DNA of 18,340 nt, from positions 1 through 18,340 of the forward strand of contig CALJDJ010000053.1 of the NCBI GenBank assembly GCA_938023705.1, written 5' to 3'. Position numbers and translations under genes: made by a program. Source of the DNA: an uncultured Collinsella sp. GTDB lineage: Bacteria; Actinomycetota; Coriobacteriia; Coriobacteriales; Coriobacteriaceae. The notes beneath the pieces are model-generated. The model did not search any database and had not been told where the DNA came from. It worked only from the letters and a program-made list of their open reading frames with translations. Below are positions 8,012 to 14,799 of this stretch, piece after piece (positions within the stretch are counted from its first letter, which is position 1; each line of letters starts with the position of its first letter).

Positions 8012-9625
8012 ATGAATATTGTCGCTGTAATTCCGGCTCGCGCCGGCTCAAAGGGCATCCCTAATAAGAATATCCGTCTCGTAGGCGGTCATCCGCTCGT
8101 ATACTACGCGATTCACAACGCACTTTCCTCGCACAACATCTCTCATGTCATTGTAACTACCGATTCGGCCGCAGTGCGCATTATTGCCCAGCAGATGGGT
8201 GCGGAGGTTCACTGGCGTGATGCAGCTCTCTGTGCTGACGACGTAACACTTGATGCCGTTATCGCCGACGCCGTGCCGTCCGATACCGAATGGGACTATG
8301 TCGTGACTATGCAGCCGACCTCACCAACGTTGTCCGTGGAGACGCTCGACGCGGCAATTGAAAAGGCCGTCGATGAGGATCTGGACACTCTGATTTCTGT
8401 CGTTAACGAACCGCGTCTTTCTTGGAGCAAAGATAATGATGGCTCCGTTCACCCGAACTATGCCGAGCGCCTCAACCGCCAATGGCTCCCTGCCGATTAC
8501 GCGGAGACCGGCGCCTTTGTGGTATCGCGCGCTTCTGTCGTGACCCCGGAGACTCGGATTGGGGAGAAGGTCGGCGTCTTCGAGGTTCCCACCTCCGAGG
8601 GCATCGATGTCGACACGTTCGACGACCTTCGCTGCGTGGCGGCCCATCTAGACCGTGAGAATGTCGCCATCTACGTCAACGGCAACAACAAGCGCGGCAT
8701 CGGCCACATCTACCGCGCGCTCGAGATGGCCGACGAGTTCTACACCAAGCCCGATATCTACTACGACGTCAACCAGACCGATCCGAAGGTCTTTGGGATG
8801 ACGACGCACAATCTCATCGGCGTCGATGGAATCGCCGACCTTTTTGATCGCTGCAAGGGCAAGCGCTACACATTGTTCATCAACGACATCCTTACGACTT
8901 CGATTGACTACATGATCGGCCTGAGGTCGGTCGTCCCTGAGGCCAAGATCGTCAACTTCGAGGACGACGGCGAGGGTATCCTCAAGGCGGACCTCGTGTT
9001 CAACGCGCTCTACCACGATGACGAGCTCCCGCAGGTCAAGGCTGGGGAGCGTTACTACATCTCGGCGAAGACGTTTCTCTTCTACAACCCTGTCGAGGTC
9101 AAGCCCGAGGTCGAGCGCGTGTTCATCTCCTTCGGCGGCGCCGACCCCCAGAACTACTCCGACAGGCTGCTCGCAATCATCGCGAGCGATCCCGAGCGCT
9201 ACTCCAGGTACCACTTCACCGTCGTGCTTGGCAGGGCGAAGCTCAACGTCCCCGAGCTCCTCGCGTACAACGAGCCGCTCGATAACGTGGACGTCCTCTA
9301 CGACGTGGCGAACATGCCCGAGATCATGAGCGGCTGCGACATCGCGGTGACCTCGCGAGGGAGGACCGGCTACGAGCTTGCAATCCTGGGTATCCCGTCA
9401 ATCGCCATGGCCCAGAACCGCCGCGAGGAGAAGCACGGCTTCGTCTGCAACGAGAACGGCTTCACCTACCTGGGCCTCAACCCGCCTGACGAGATCATCA
9501 AGTCCAACCTCGATATGTACCTCGGGCTTTCCGCGGAGGCGCGCCAGAGGTTCCAGGACATGCTTCTCTCGCACGACCTGCGCAACGGACGTAGGCGTGT
9601 AATGAGTCTTATCAACAGCCTATAG
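8012..9625 (+). CDS. Bifunctional CMP-nonulosonic acid synthetase / PseG-like nucleotide-sugar hydrolase
   Basis: A 537-residue two-domain protein. Residues 1 to about 222 are a cytidylyltransferase of the NeuA/PseF/LegF type: IPARAGSKGIPNKN at 7-20, MQPTSP near 102, ETGAFVVSR and GIDVDTFDD near its end. It would activate a nonulosonic acid with CTP. Residues about 225-537 resemble PseG, the hydrolase that releases UDP from UDP-2,4-diacetamido-trideoxy-altrose: G-I-G-H-I-Y-R with H232 in the catalytic position known from PseG, FGGADP at 374-379, and SRGRTGYELAILGIP around 448-462 with E455. So one polypeptide may carry the steps before and after the synthase encoded directly downstream. The ribosome site is TTAGGAG ahead of ATG 8012. 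GC rises from the first to the second domain near 8580. Pseudaminic versus another diacetamido sugar cannot be settled here. Confidence 0.85.
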   Translation: MNIVAVIPARAGSKGIPNKNIRLVGGHPLVYYAIHNALSSHNISHVIVTTDSAAVRIIAQQMGAEVHWRDAALCADDVTLDAVIADAVPSDTEWDYVVTMQPTSPTLSVETLDAAIEKAVDEDLDTLISVVNEPRLSWSKDNDGSVHPNYAERLNRQWLPADYAETGAFVVSRASVVTPETRIGEKVGVFEVPTSEGIDVDTFDDLRCVAAHLDRENVAIYVNGNNKRGIGHIYRALEMADEFYTKPDIYYDVNQTDPKVFGMTTHNLIGVDGIADLFDRCKGKRYTLFINDILTTSIDYMIGLRSVVPEAKIVNFEDDGEGILKADLVFNALYHDDELPQVKAGERYYISAKTFLFYNPVEVKPEVERVFISFGGADPQNYSDRLLAIIASDPERYSRYHFTVVLGRAKLNVPELLAYNEPLDNVDVLYDVANMPEIMSGCDIAVTSRGRTGYELAILGIPSIAMAQNRREEKHGFVCNENGFTYLGLNPPDEIIKSNLDMYLGLSAEARQRFQDMLLSHDLRNGRRRVMSLINSL

Positions 9626-9641
9626 AAAGGGGCTTTAGACA

Positions 9642-10685
9642 ATGAGGACCACAACTCCGTATCTGATCGCCGAGATGGGTGTCAACTTCTACGACACCGC
9701 CAAGGCCGAGGGGATTACCCCCCTTGAGGCAGCCAAGCGCTACATCGACGGTGCCGCCGAGGCGGGCTGCGACTGTGCTAAGTTCCAGTCCTACAAGGCG
9801 GGTACCATCGTCTCCAAGAATTCTCCCGCCTACTGGGACCTCACCAAGGAGCCGACCAAGACACAGTACGACCTCTTCAAAAAGCACGACTCCTTCGGGG
9901 AGGCGGAGTTCGCCGAGCTCTGCGAGTACACCCATTCGAGGGGCATGGACTTCACCTCGACTCCGTTCGACTACGCCAGTGCAGACTACCTGGAGCAGTA
10001 CGTCGATTTCTACAAGATTTCTTCCTCCGATGCCTCGAATCTGCCCTTCATCGAACATATCGGCGCCAAGGGTAAGCCGGTCGTCATCAGTGTTGGCGCG
10101 AGCTATCTCTCCGAGGCCGACGAGGCTATTAGAGCTTTGAAGCGCTCGGGCTGCAAAGACATCACCGTCCTGCACTGCGTACTCAGCTATCCCACCTGCC
10201 CCGACGACGCCAACCTCCGCGTCATCGAGACGCTGAAACGCACGTTCCCCGACCTCAAGGTCGGCTATTCGGATCACGTCGCGCCCGATGTCTCGATGCA
10301 GACCCTCTCGACGGCATACCTTCTCGGTGCCGAGGTCATCGAGAAGCACTTCACGCTGGATAAGACGCTCCCTGGAAACGACCACTACCACTCCGGCGAC
10401 GTCGAGGACTTCAAGCGCGCCGTCGAGAACTTCCGCTTCATCGATAGGATTTTGGGTTCCTCCGAGAAAACTGTGCTCTCCTGTGAGGAGACGCCCCGAC
10501 GCGAGGCGAGGCGCTCGCTTGTGCTTACGCGAGACATGAAGGCTGGTGAGGTCATCGCCAAGGAGGACCTGATGCCCAAGCGCCCCGGTACCGGCATCGC
10601 ACCGACCTATGCTGGCGTTGTCATCGGGCGTACCGTCAAGTCCGATTTACCAGAGGATACAATTCTCACTTGGGACATGATTTAA
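9642..10685 (+). CDS. neuB: Nonulosonic (sialic-type) acid synthase, NeuB/PseI/LegI family
   Basis: A 347-residue enzyme condensing phosphoenolpyruvate with a six-carbon amino sugar to a nine-carbon nonulosonic acid. The TIM-barrel part shows AEMGVNFYDTA near the start, AKFQSYKAG, STPFD, VISVGAS, HCVLSYP, GYSDH and EKHFTLDK...GNDH, which are the substrate, metal and PEP residues of NeuB. The C-terminal SAF (antifreeze-like) domain starts near 285 with REARRSLVLTRDMKAGE. Strong AAAGGGG ribosome site 16 bases after the previous stop. With the fused activator/hydrolase upstream it makes a compact nonulosonic acid module. Family members differ in sugar (Neu5Ac, legionaminic, pseudaminic); the PseG-like partner favours a pseudaminic-type route, but sequence alone does not prove it. 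No clear terminator follows before the HD gene. Confidence 0.9.
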   Translation: MRTTTPYLIAEMGVNFYDTAKAEGITPLEAAKRYIDGAAEAGCDCAKFQSYKAGTIVSKNSPAYWDLTKEPTKTQYDLFKKHDSFGEAEFAELCEYTHSRGMDFTSTPFDYASADYLEQYVDFYKISSSDASNLPFIEHIGAKGKPVVISVGASYLSEADEAIRALKRSGCKDITVLHCVLSYPTCPDDANLRVIETLKRTFPDLKVGYSDHVAPDVSMQTLSTAYLLGAEVIEKHFTLDKTLPGNDHYHSGDVEDFKRAVENFRFIDRILGSSEKTVLSCEETPRREARRSLVLTRDMKAGEVIAKEDLMPKRPGTGIAPTYAGVVIGRTVKSDLPEDTILTWDMI

Positions 10686-10722
10686 CGATGGCATAAAGTA
10701 ATAATTATATGAGGGGGTCGAG

Positions 10723-12771
10723 ATGAGTACTGCGGCTTGGAAACACCATAATGTATCTGACAATGTTCACGACATAATACGTCTTACTGATCTTGAACAT
10801 GACATTATGAACGGGCCCTTATTTAACCGTCTACATTTCGTTTACCAAGATTCGACATCATTCTTTACTTGGCCCTCTATGCGTATCCAACGTTTCGAGC
10901 ATTCTCTTGGTTGCATGCATCTTGCTGGTCAGATGTTTTTTAATGCAATTGAAAATGCTGAGAAAGATGTAATTATTTCGTTTGGCCGCCAGATGCATGA
11001 AGCTCTTTGCAATCTGCTCGATCAACCCACATATCGCGACGCGTTTAGGCCCACTAAATCGGGCGTTTACTTAAGGAAGATTATTGAGGATGAAAGGGAG
11101 TTTCTCGAAAAGTGCCAGAGCTCCGATGTAGACCCTGATGCAATTGATGCTTTTAGTTTTCTTATCCCTTCCAGAACCCCTCGTGAGGTAAGTCTAACGA
11201 TTATGTGTCTCGCTGAAGGCGTTAGGCTTGCTGGAATGCTTCATGATTTGGGGCATCCCCCGTTTAGTCATGTTTGTGAGCACGTCCTCACTAGTCTTTA
11301 TGGCGTTGCTAGAAGTGAAAAATATGCAGGTAACCGAAGCGCCAACAACTTCACTGCCAATATTGATACCTATCTTGAACAAAAAGGTATAGATGAGATT
11401 GCCCTACATGAAGCGATAGGCAACAGGCTTTCTGATCTGGCGATTTCTCAAGCACTATATAGCGGCAATCTTGAAAGCGATTCTTTCTATTTTTCATTTA
11501 CCGCCGGTCTTGTGGCAAAGGCTATTCTCAATGACGATGGCGTTTTCGGTCAATTGCACGCTATTGTTTGCGGTACCGTTGATGCTGATCGTCTTGATTT
11601 TGTTCAAAGGGACAGCAAGTCGTCGGGCGTTGGATCGGATGCAATGCAGTATGGACGTCTTATTGAGGGCCTTCGACTTATGAAGATGGATGAGAAATCC
11701 TATGTATTTGCTCTTCCGACAAAAGCATTGCCAACAGCAGAGGATTTTCTTAGGAAGCGCCTTTCGAACTATAAAACTATTGTATTTCATCATCGTGTAG
11801 TCAAATCCGAGGTTCTTCTTGAAGGGTCTTTGCATCGCCTTGCTTTGCGGTATTTCAATGCTTACCCTCGTTGTAAGAAGCGTAGCGGTAAAGAATGCTC
11901 TTCACTGTATATACTTCCGAATAATGTTTCGGGATTATGGAGCCCTCTAGCGGAAAGCCTCTCTAACCAGGCGGACGTGGTGCTCACCTTCTCTCAGTGG
12001 AATGATTCTTGGTTGCTAACGATGCTTCGTGATGAATACACCAAACTTAAAATTGATGGGCCAAACGATCCTGAAGACATACTTCTAAGAGCCCAACTGG
12101 CCGAACTGCTTTACTCTGAGAAATCTTACCAGACGGTTGTAAAACGCTCGGATGACTGTCTTGTATTCAGACAGACCCTCAGGAACAAGATAGCTTCGTC
12201 TAGGGAGGAACTCACTACTTTTCTCGATGAATGCGAAAGCGACATCGGTAGTGATTCTTTTGAATCTGGAGAAGGTTCCGTTGATGCTCGTGGAATTGTC
12301 AAGGCTCTTCGCAAAGTTGTTGGATTGGATGAATCCTCCAATATCCTGAGATCCATTGATGAGAATTTCTCAGCATTTAAAATGGCTGTAGGTTCCTCAA
12401 AGGGAAATGATTCCGAAACCTTTTCGGATCAATTTCGAAATATGGTAAAAGAATCTTTGAATAGGAACGGATGCTCCTACAGTGATGTGATTGTGACGAG
12501 AAATCATATAAAAACAGGTATTGGCGGTGATTCCGCGCAAGCGTATTTCTATACTGGAGACGATTCTCCTCGTTGTTTGAGAGATATCAGTGCTGTTGGC
12601 AGCGTGCTTGATCGCGAGGTGTCTGATTTACCCGCTTTCTTTATCTTTGTTTTATGCCCAGAGGAACAATCCGACCTTTGTAGAAATGAAGATTTTTTCA
12701 TTGACTTGGCTACTAGAGTTTTTGATTTTATTTATGACTGTGTTTGCAATGCTGCCGATTTCATTTGCTAA
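10723..12771 (+). CDS. Long HD-domain phosphohydrolase, dNTPase-like, with unknown C-terminal region
   Basis: A 682-residue soluble protein. The first 300 residues have the dGTPase/SAMHD1/YwfO-type HD pattern: VHDIIRLTDLEHDIMN near 15-30, NRLHFVYQ, RFEHSLG with H60, MLHDLGHPPFSH with H174-D175, H178 and H183, and V-D-A-D-R-L-D-F-V-Q-R-D-S with D287 and D289. These are the metal ligands and signature of HD triphosphohydrolases that cut dNTPs (or another nucleotide) to nucleoside and triphosphate. The remaining ~380 residues have no motif I recognise; the usual bacterial YwfO type is near 430 residues, so this is an extended form. Ribosome site GAGGGGG, 5 bases before ATG. It is AT-rich with different codon use from the synthase gene just upstream, suggesting transfer. 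A role in phage defence by nucleotide depletion is plausible but inferred; housekeeping nucleotide turnover is possible. Confidence 0.8.
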   Translation: MSTAAWKHHNVSDNVHDIIRLTDLEHDIMNGPLFNRLHFVYQDSTSFFTWPSMRIQRFEHSLGCMHLAGQMFFNAIENAEKDVIISFGRQMHEALCNLLDQPTYRDAFRPTKSGVYLRKIIEDEREFLEKCQSSDVDPDAIDAFSFLIPSRTPREVSLTIMCLAEGVRLAGMLHDLGHPPFSHVCEHVLTSLYGVARSEKYAGNRSANNFTANIDTYLEQKGIDEIALHEAIGNRLSDLAISQALYSGNLESDSFYFSFTAGLVAKAILNDDGVFGQLHAIVCGTVDADRLDFVQRDSKSSGVGSDAMQYGRLIEGLRLMKMDEKSYVFALPTKALPTAEDFLRKRLSNYKTIVFHHRVVKSEVLLEGSLHRLALRYFNAYPRCKKRSGKECSSLYILPNNVSGLWSPLAESLSNQADVVLTFSQWNDSWLLTMLRDEYTKLKIDGPNDPEDILLRAQLAELLYSEKSYQTVVKRSDDCLVFRQTLRNKIASSREELTTFLDECESDIGSDSFESGEGSVDARGIVKALRKVVGLDESSNILRSIDENFSAFKMAVGSSKGNDSETFSDQFRNMVKESLNRNGCSYSDVIVTRNHIKTGIGGDSAQAYFYTGDDSPRCLRDISAVGSVLDREVSDLPAFFIFVLCPEEQSDLCRNEDFFIDLATRVFDFIYDCVCNAADFIC

Positions 12772-12795
12772 AACCGACTGAAAGGTATTTTTCAG

Positions 12796-13023
12796 ATGTG
12801 TACACTTCCAGAGAATACTGTTGACAATAATCCAGAGCTTGCGTTATATGGAGTTGTTTTTAATCCAGATCGGGCTGGTTCTTTCACGAAAGAATCGATA
12901 GAGCAAGAAATTAGCGCCTTGGATGCTGGCGACAGCATGAAGGCCGTGCTAGGAAAGTGCTTTCGTAATTGGCTTGATAGCGAGCTGATTTATCGAAGCT
13001 ACGATGGATATCGGATTTCTTAG
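12796..13023 (+). CDS. Small hypothetical protein (75 aa) paired with HD protein
   Basis: A 75-residue acidic protein beginning 24 bases after the HD gene, with AAAGG at 12781-12785 as a usable ribosome site. No family recognised. A helical stretch (KESIEQEISALDAGDSMKAVLGKCFRNWL) is followed by S-E-L-I-Y-R-S-Y-D-G-Y-R-I-S, which reads like the last strand and wing of a small winged-helix fold; this is only a shape resemblance. Same strand, close spacing and similar base use suggest that it is co-transcribed with the HD gene and may act with it. Confidence 0.6.
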   Translation: MCTLPENTVDNNPELALYGVVFNPDRAGSFTKESIEQEISALDAGDSMKAVLGKCFRNWLDSELIYRSYDGYRIS

Positions 13024-13117
13024 GTATTTGTTCGTGCGTCTGGCACCCCTTTTCATTCAGGACTTTTATCCAACTTCGTGTGTAGGGAAGCCTGTCTGCA
13101 AGGAGATTTAGCGACGT

Positions 13118-13161
13118 AAATAACCAGGTCTGATTCCTTTACATCAGTTAAGTGGTTATTT
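13118..13161. repeat. Nested inverted repeat downstream of the HD-protein pair
   Basis: A perfect 9-base inverted repeat, AAATAACCA (13118-13126) and TGGTTATTT (13153-13161), encloses a second complementary pair, CTGAT (13130-13134) and ATCAG (13143-13147). The transcript could fold as a two-part stem with an 8-base loop. It lies about 95 bases after the stop at 13023 and ends in TTT but has no long T-run. It may act as a weak terminator or 3' stabiliser for the HD transcript, or be a protein-binding or recombination site. Confidence 0.45.
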
Positions 13162-13285
13162 GCCATAATTAATTTGACTAATTGAAAATTGCCCGCACGT
13201 ATTTTGAAGCTCCCTTTGAGTTGCAAATCCCTTCGTTGACGTTGATCTTTCTGTTATCTTAACCGATGTATTTGATGGAGATTCC

Positions 13286-13408
13286 ATGTCCGATTTCGAA
13301 CAATATCCAGGACAATGGAATATTCCAGGAGGTAGTGTCGAGAAAGTTGGTGTAGCGCCTGATCCGAACCGAGTCGGCTCGGCGCCGTGGAACCTGGTAT
13401 ACAGTTGA
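13286..13408 (+). CDS. Possible 40-residue small protein or truncated gene
   Basis: An ATG at 13286 lies 5 bases after GGAG (13277-13280) and opens a frame of 40 codons ending at TGA 13406-13408. The peptide begins MSDFEQYPGQWNIPGG and ends in APWNLVYS; it is rich in Gly, Pro and aromatic residues and has no family I recognise. The good ribosome site argues for translation, but the second half (from about 13365) is GC-richer than the first, so this may be a gene start fused by deletion to foreign sequence. Confidence 0.3.
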   Translation: MSDFEQYPGQWNIPGGSVEKVGVAPDPNRVGSAPWNLVYS

Positions 13409-13412
13409 TATC

Positions 13413-13550
13413 CTATGCCGCCTCGATCCTGTCCGCAAGCTCGAGGCCCGGTTCTATCATCTTCCTGGCCTCCGCCTCCAGCATTTTCGACGCTATCGAG
13501 CAAATCACTAAAAGATGATTGTAGATAATATATAGGGCCGGAGATCTTCA
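13413..13550 (-). pseudogene. C-terminal coding remnant, unknown origin
   Basis: On the - strand a frame open from about 13550 to TAG at 13413-13415 reads ...VICSIASKMLEAEARKMI, then E-P-G-L-E-L-A-D-R-I-E-A-A and stop. The end is regular, GC-rich and helix-like, with Lys/Glu/Arg/Ala spacing of a real protein, but there is no proper start: a 23-residue ORF from ATG 13482-13484 is the longest with a standard start. It reads like the last part of a lost gene, possibly of a mobile element; I cannot name the family. Confidence 0.3.
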
Positions 13551-13563
13551 AGATCTCCGGCCC
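13535..13563. repeat. 29-base near-perfect palindrome (stem of 13-14 bp)
   Basis: GGGCCGGAGATCT (13535-13547) is followed after TCA by its exact reverse complement (13551-13563). Counting the flanking T/A pair, 14 of 14 bases match around a single centre base. As RNA this is a very stable hairpin. No T-run follows on +; on - it is followed by TATATATTAT, which is only weakly terminator-like. It could be a terminator of the lost gene, the end of a mobile element or an operator. Confidence 0.6.
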
Positions 13564-13584
13564 CTTCAGTGTCCTAGCTCAAGA

Positions 13585-13616
13585 ATTATTGTCAGAATAG
13601 ACTTGATTCTAATAAT
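13585..13616 (-). terminator. Possible terminator of the Cys-rich small gene
   Basis: Just beyond the - strand stop at 13628, ATTATT (13585-13590) with AATAAT (13611-13616), and AGAAT (13594-13598) with ATTCT (13606-13610), form an interrupted stem with a 7-base loop. On - it is followed by TTCTTGAG, so the T-tract is poor. An AT-only stem makes this a weak candidate. Confidence 0.3.
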
Positions 13617-13627
13617 GGTCGGCAGGC

Positions 13628-13843
13628 CTAGTTGCAGCAATAAAAGCAAGGGCGGGCATTCGGATAGATGTCTTTTGCCGAACGAAGTGCCTTACTTGCG
13701 GAAGCATACTTTCCAAGTCGAATGCAACGCATCGTACGATTAAGACAGCCGCAGTGTTCAGAATGAACAACATGCCAGTTGTCGCTTTCGTTCACGTTAA
13801 TAAAGTAAACCAATTTAAACTTCTTCCATTTGCAAGATTGCAT
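13628..13843 (-). CDS. Small His/Cys-rich protein (71 aa), zinc-binding type
   Basis: A 71-residue basic protein. After a leading hydrophobic strand (FKLVYFINVN) come H27-S-E-H30-C31-G-C33, a helix with regular alanines (LGKYASASKALRSAKDIYP), and C66-F-Y-C69-C70-N at the end. The order 'H-x3-C ... A-x-x-A...Y...C-x2-C' is that of a family of small uncharacterised bacterial proteins that I recall by pattern; the His/Cys pairs suggest one bound zinc. The family's function is not known to me. It has no good ribosome site ahead of ATG 13843; its transcript may be leaderless, or a read-through product of the upstream - strand gene. It lies 96 bases after that gene. Confidence 0.65.
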   Translation of the reverse strand: MQSCKWKKFKLVYFINVNESDNWHVVHSEHCGCLNRTMRCIRLGKYASASKALRSAKDIYPNARPCFYCCN

Positions 13844-13880
13844 TAATTTTGAGACAGCTTAAAATGGAATAAGCCGCTCT

Positions 13881-13894
13881 GTACGTCCACGTAC
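13881..13894 (+). repeat. Short hairpin GTACGT/ACGTAC
   Basis: GTACGT (13881-13886), two bases, then ACGTAC (13889-13894): a perfect 6-bp inverted repeat immediately left of the terminator hairpin at 13906-13941. Together they give two tandem hairpins in the 96-base gap between two - strand genes. Confidence 0.45.
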
Positions 13895-13905
13895 CGGTTG
13901 GTTTC

Positions 13906-13941
13906 GCATCGGAAGACTGGTACTCTTCCGATGCATTTTTT
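13906..13941 (+). terminator. Rho-independent terminator, strongest in the + direction
   Basis: GCATCGGAAGA (13906-13916) and TCTTCCGATGC (13924-13934) form a perfect 11-bp stem with a 7-base loop, followed on + by A and six T (13936-13941). That is a textbook terminator for rightward transcripts, although both flanking genes run leftward. The last codon and stop of the - strand gene lie in the T/A run, so on - it is an A-tract hairpin right after the stop and could also end that gene, less efficiently because no T-run follows. Confidence 0.75.
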
Positions 13942-14632
13942 ACTCTGCCTGGCTCAATATAGCCTCCCTCTTTTCGAGCGCGTGTAATGCATCCATAATC
14001 TGCTTGGTGCTAGGCGTGCGTTTACCCGTGTAGCAGTATTTCCCCCTTTCTTTCTGCTCTAAAATTCCAGCCTTTTCCAAGGCACCAACAACTACATAGC
14101 AACGGTATTCGGATATCTTGCGGCCATATGAATTAGGCGCCTCAAGTTTGATCTTTTGTAGGTAGTCCTTTACCGCAACTTTACCGTTTTCGTCCAGCAA
14201 CATCATCAGAGTCTCAAGAAGGTAGGGGAGCTCCTCAGCCGGAACCATCTTCTTGTAAAATGGCTTTTTATTATCTCCGTTTAGCTTACCGACTTTATAC
14301 AGCTTTTCGTTATGAATGAAATAAAAGGGTGGTTCTTCGCCGAAGGAATTAATTTTTCCGCGAATACGATATGTATTATACGGGGAGTCTGCAACAGTAT
14401 TGTCAAAGGGATTTGCGTCGACTCCAGTTCCTTTGGATTCCAATCCGCCTTTTCTGCCTTCGGACGCTTTCGCGGAAAGTTTTTCCGCGATCGAAAGAGG
14501 AGACTCAAGCGCCTTGAGCATATCGATTCCCAGTTCGGCATCAGTGAGTTGGCCAGCAAGAACCTTGGCAGTGACGTACTTCTGGGTTGCGATTTTAACC
14601 TCGTTGAGGAGAGAAGAAATGCTTCTGTCCAT
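13940..14632 (-). CDS. Hypothetical protein (230 aa), possible C-terminal winged helix
   Basis: A 230-residue soluble protein with strong ribosome site AAGGAG 7 bases before ATG (14630-14632 on +). Three parts are visible: an N-terminal helical segment (about 1-65), a flexible Gly/Ser/Asp-rich linker (66-90), then an alpha/beta part with PFYFIHNEKLYKVG and LPYLLETLMMLLDENGK. The last 60 residues (YRCYVVVGALEKAGILEQKERGKYCYTGK) have the spacing of a winged-helix recognition helix and wing. I do not recognise the family. A good promoter with repeated elements over its start suggests self-regulation. If the C-terminal fold is DNA-binding, it could be the regulator of this island; equally it could be an effector. 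Confidence 0.7.
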   Translation of the reverse strand: MDRSISSLLNEVKIATQKYVTAKVLAGQLTDAELGIDMLKALESPLSIAEKLSAKASEGRKGGLESKGTGVDANPFDNTVADSPYNTYRIRGKINSFGEEPPFYFIHNEKLYKVGKLNGDNKKPFYKKMVPAEELPYLLETLMMLLDENGKVAVKDYLQKIKLEAPNSYGRKISEYRCYVVVGALEKAGILEQKERGKYCYTGKRTPSTKQIMDALHALEKREAILSQAE

Positions 14633-14658
14633 GCTGTTCTCCTTAAATGAGAAGCCTT

Positions 14659-14709
14659 ACACGAATTGTCTTCCTAGGAAACTACATTCGTGTCTGAGTT
14701 TCGTGTCTG
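14659..14709. promoter_or_regulatory. Repeat elements over the transcription start of the 230-aa gene (candidate operator)
   Basis: TTCGTGTCTG occurs twice in direct orientation, 14687-14696 and 14700-14709, with 13-base periodicity. An inverted ACACGAA lies at 14659-14665, facing the first copy. A fourth near-copy (TTCGTGTCCG) is at 14890-14899. The direct copies lie right at and after the predicted start of the leftward transcript, the usual place for a repressor site. Confidence 0.5.
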
Positions 14710-14710
14710 C

Positions 14711-14716
14711 ATTATA
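14711..14716 (-). promoter_or_regulatory. Promoter -10 box for the leftward 230-aa gene
   Basis: On - the sequence reads TATAAT exactly, about 80 bases ahead of the ATG at 14632. No good -35 hexamer lies at 16-18 bases; ATGACG is too close. The consensus -10 and position support a promoter that may need an activator or be tuned by the repeats at 14659-14709. Confidence 0.55.
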
Positions 14717-14799
14717 CCTTACGTTGCGTCCGTCATTTCTGATTTACTAAAATTCCTGTCTGTCCTATATCTTATGTGGAAATCATAAGTTGACGGTCG

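Larger units (their letters stand above)
13024..13627. other. Low-coding intergenic stretch with repeats and gene remnants
   Basis: About 600 bases between the + strand HD pair and the - strand Cys-rich gene, without a convincing large gene. It holds the nested inverted repeat at 13118-13161, a 40-residue ORF at 13286-13408, a GC-rich coding-like tail on - ending at 13413, a long perfect palindrome at 13535-13563, and an AT-rich hairpin at 13585-13616. GC changes abruptly near 13365-13500. The stretch looks like a scar of recombination or decayed mobile DNA. Confidence 0.5.

Noticed and set aside
8648..9214. - strand ORF (188 aa) opposite the PseG-like domain
   Set aside because: Same kind of antisense shadow, Val/Asp/Leu-rich and without ribosome site or motif.
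9612..10391. Long - strand ORF (259 aa) opposite the NeuB gene
   Set aside because: A shadow of the GC-rich synthase gene with no domain pattern; NeuB motifs on + are unambiguous.
13156..13551. - strand ORF (131 aa) in the low-coding stretch
   Set aside because: It runs through the palindrome and in a different frame from the protein-like tail; composition (Gly-Gly-Gly, mixed) does not look like a real protein.
14312..14750. Two + strand ORFs (112 and 116 aa) opposite the 230-aa gene
   Set aside because: They lie antisense to a gene with a strong ribosome site and promoter and have none of their own.
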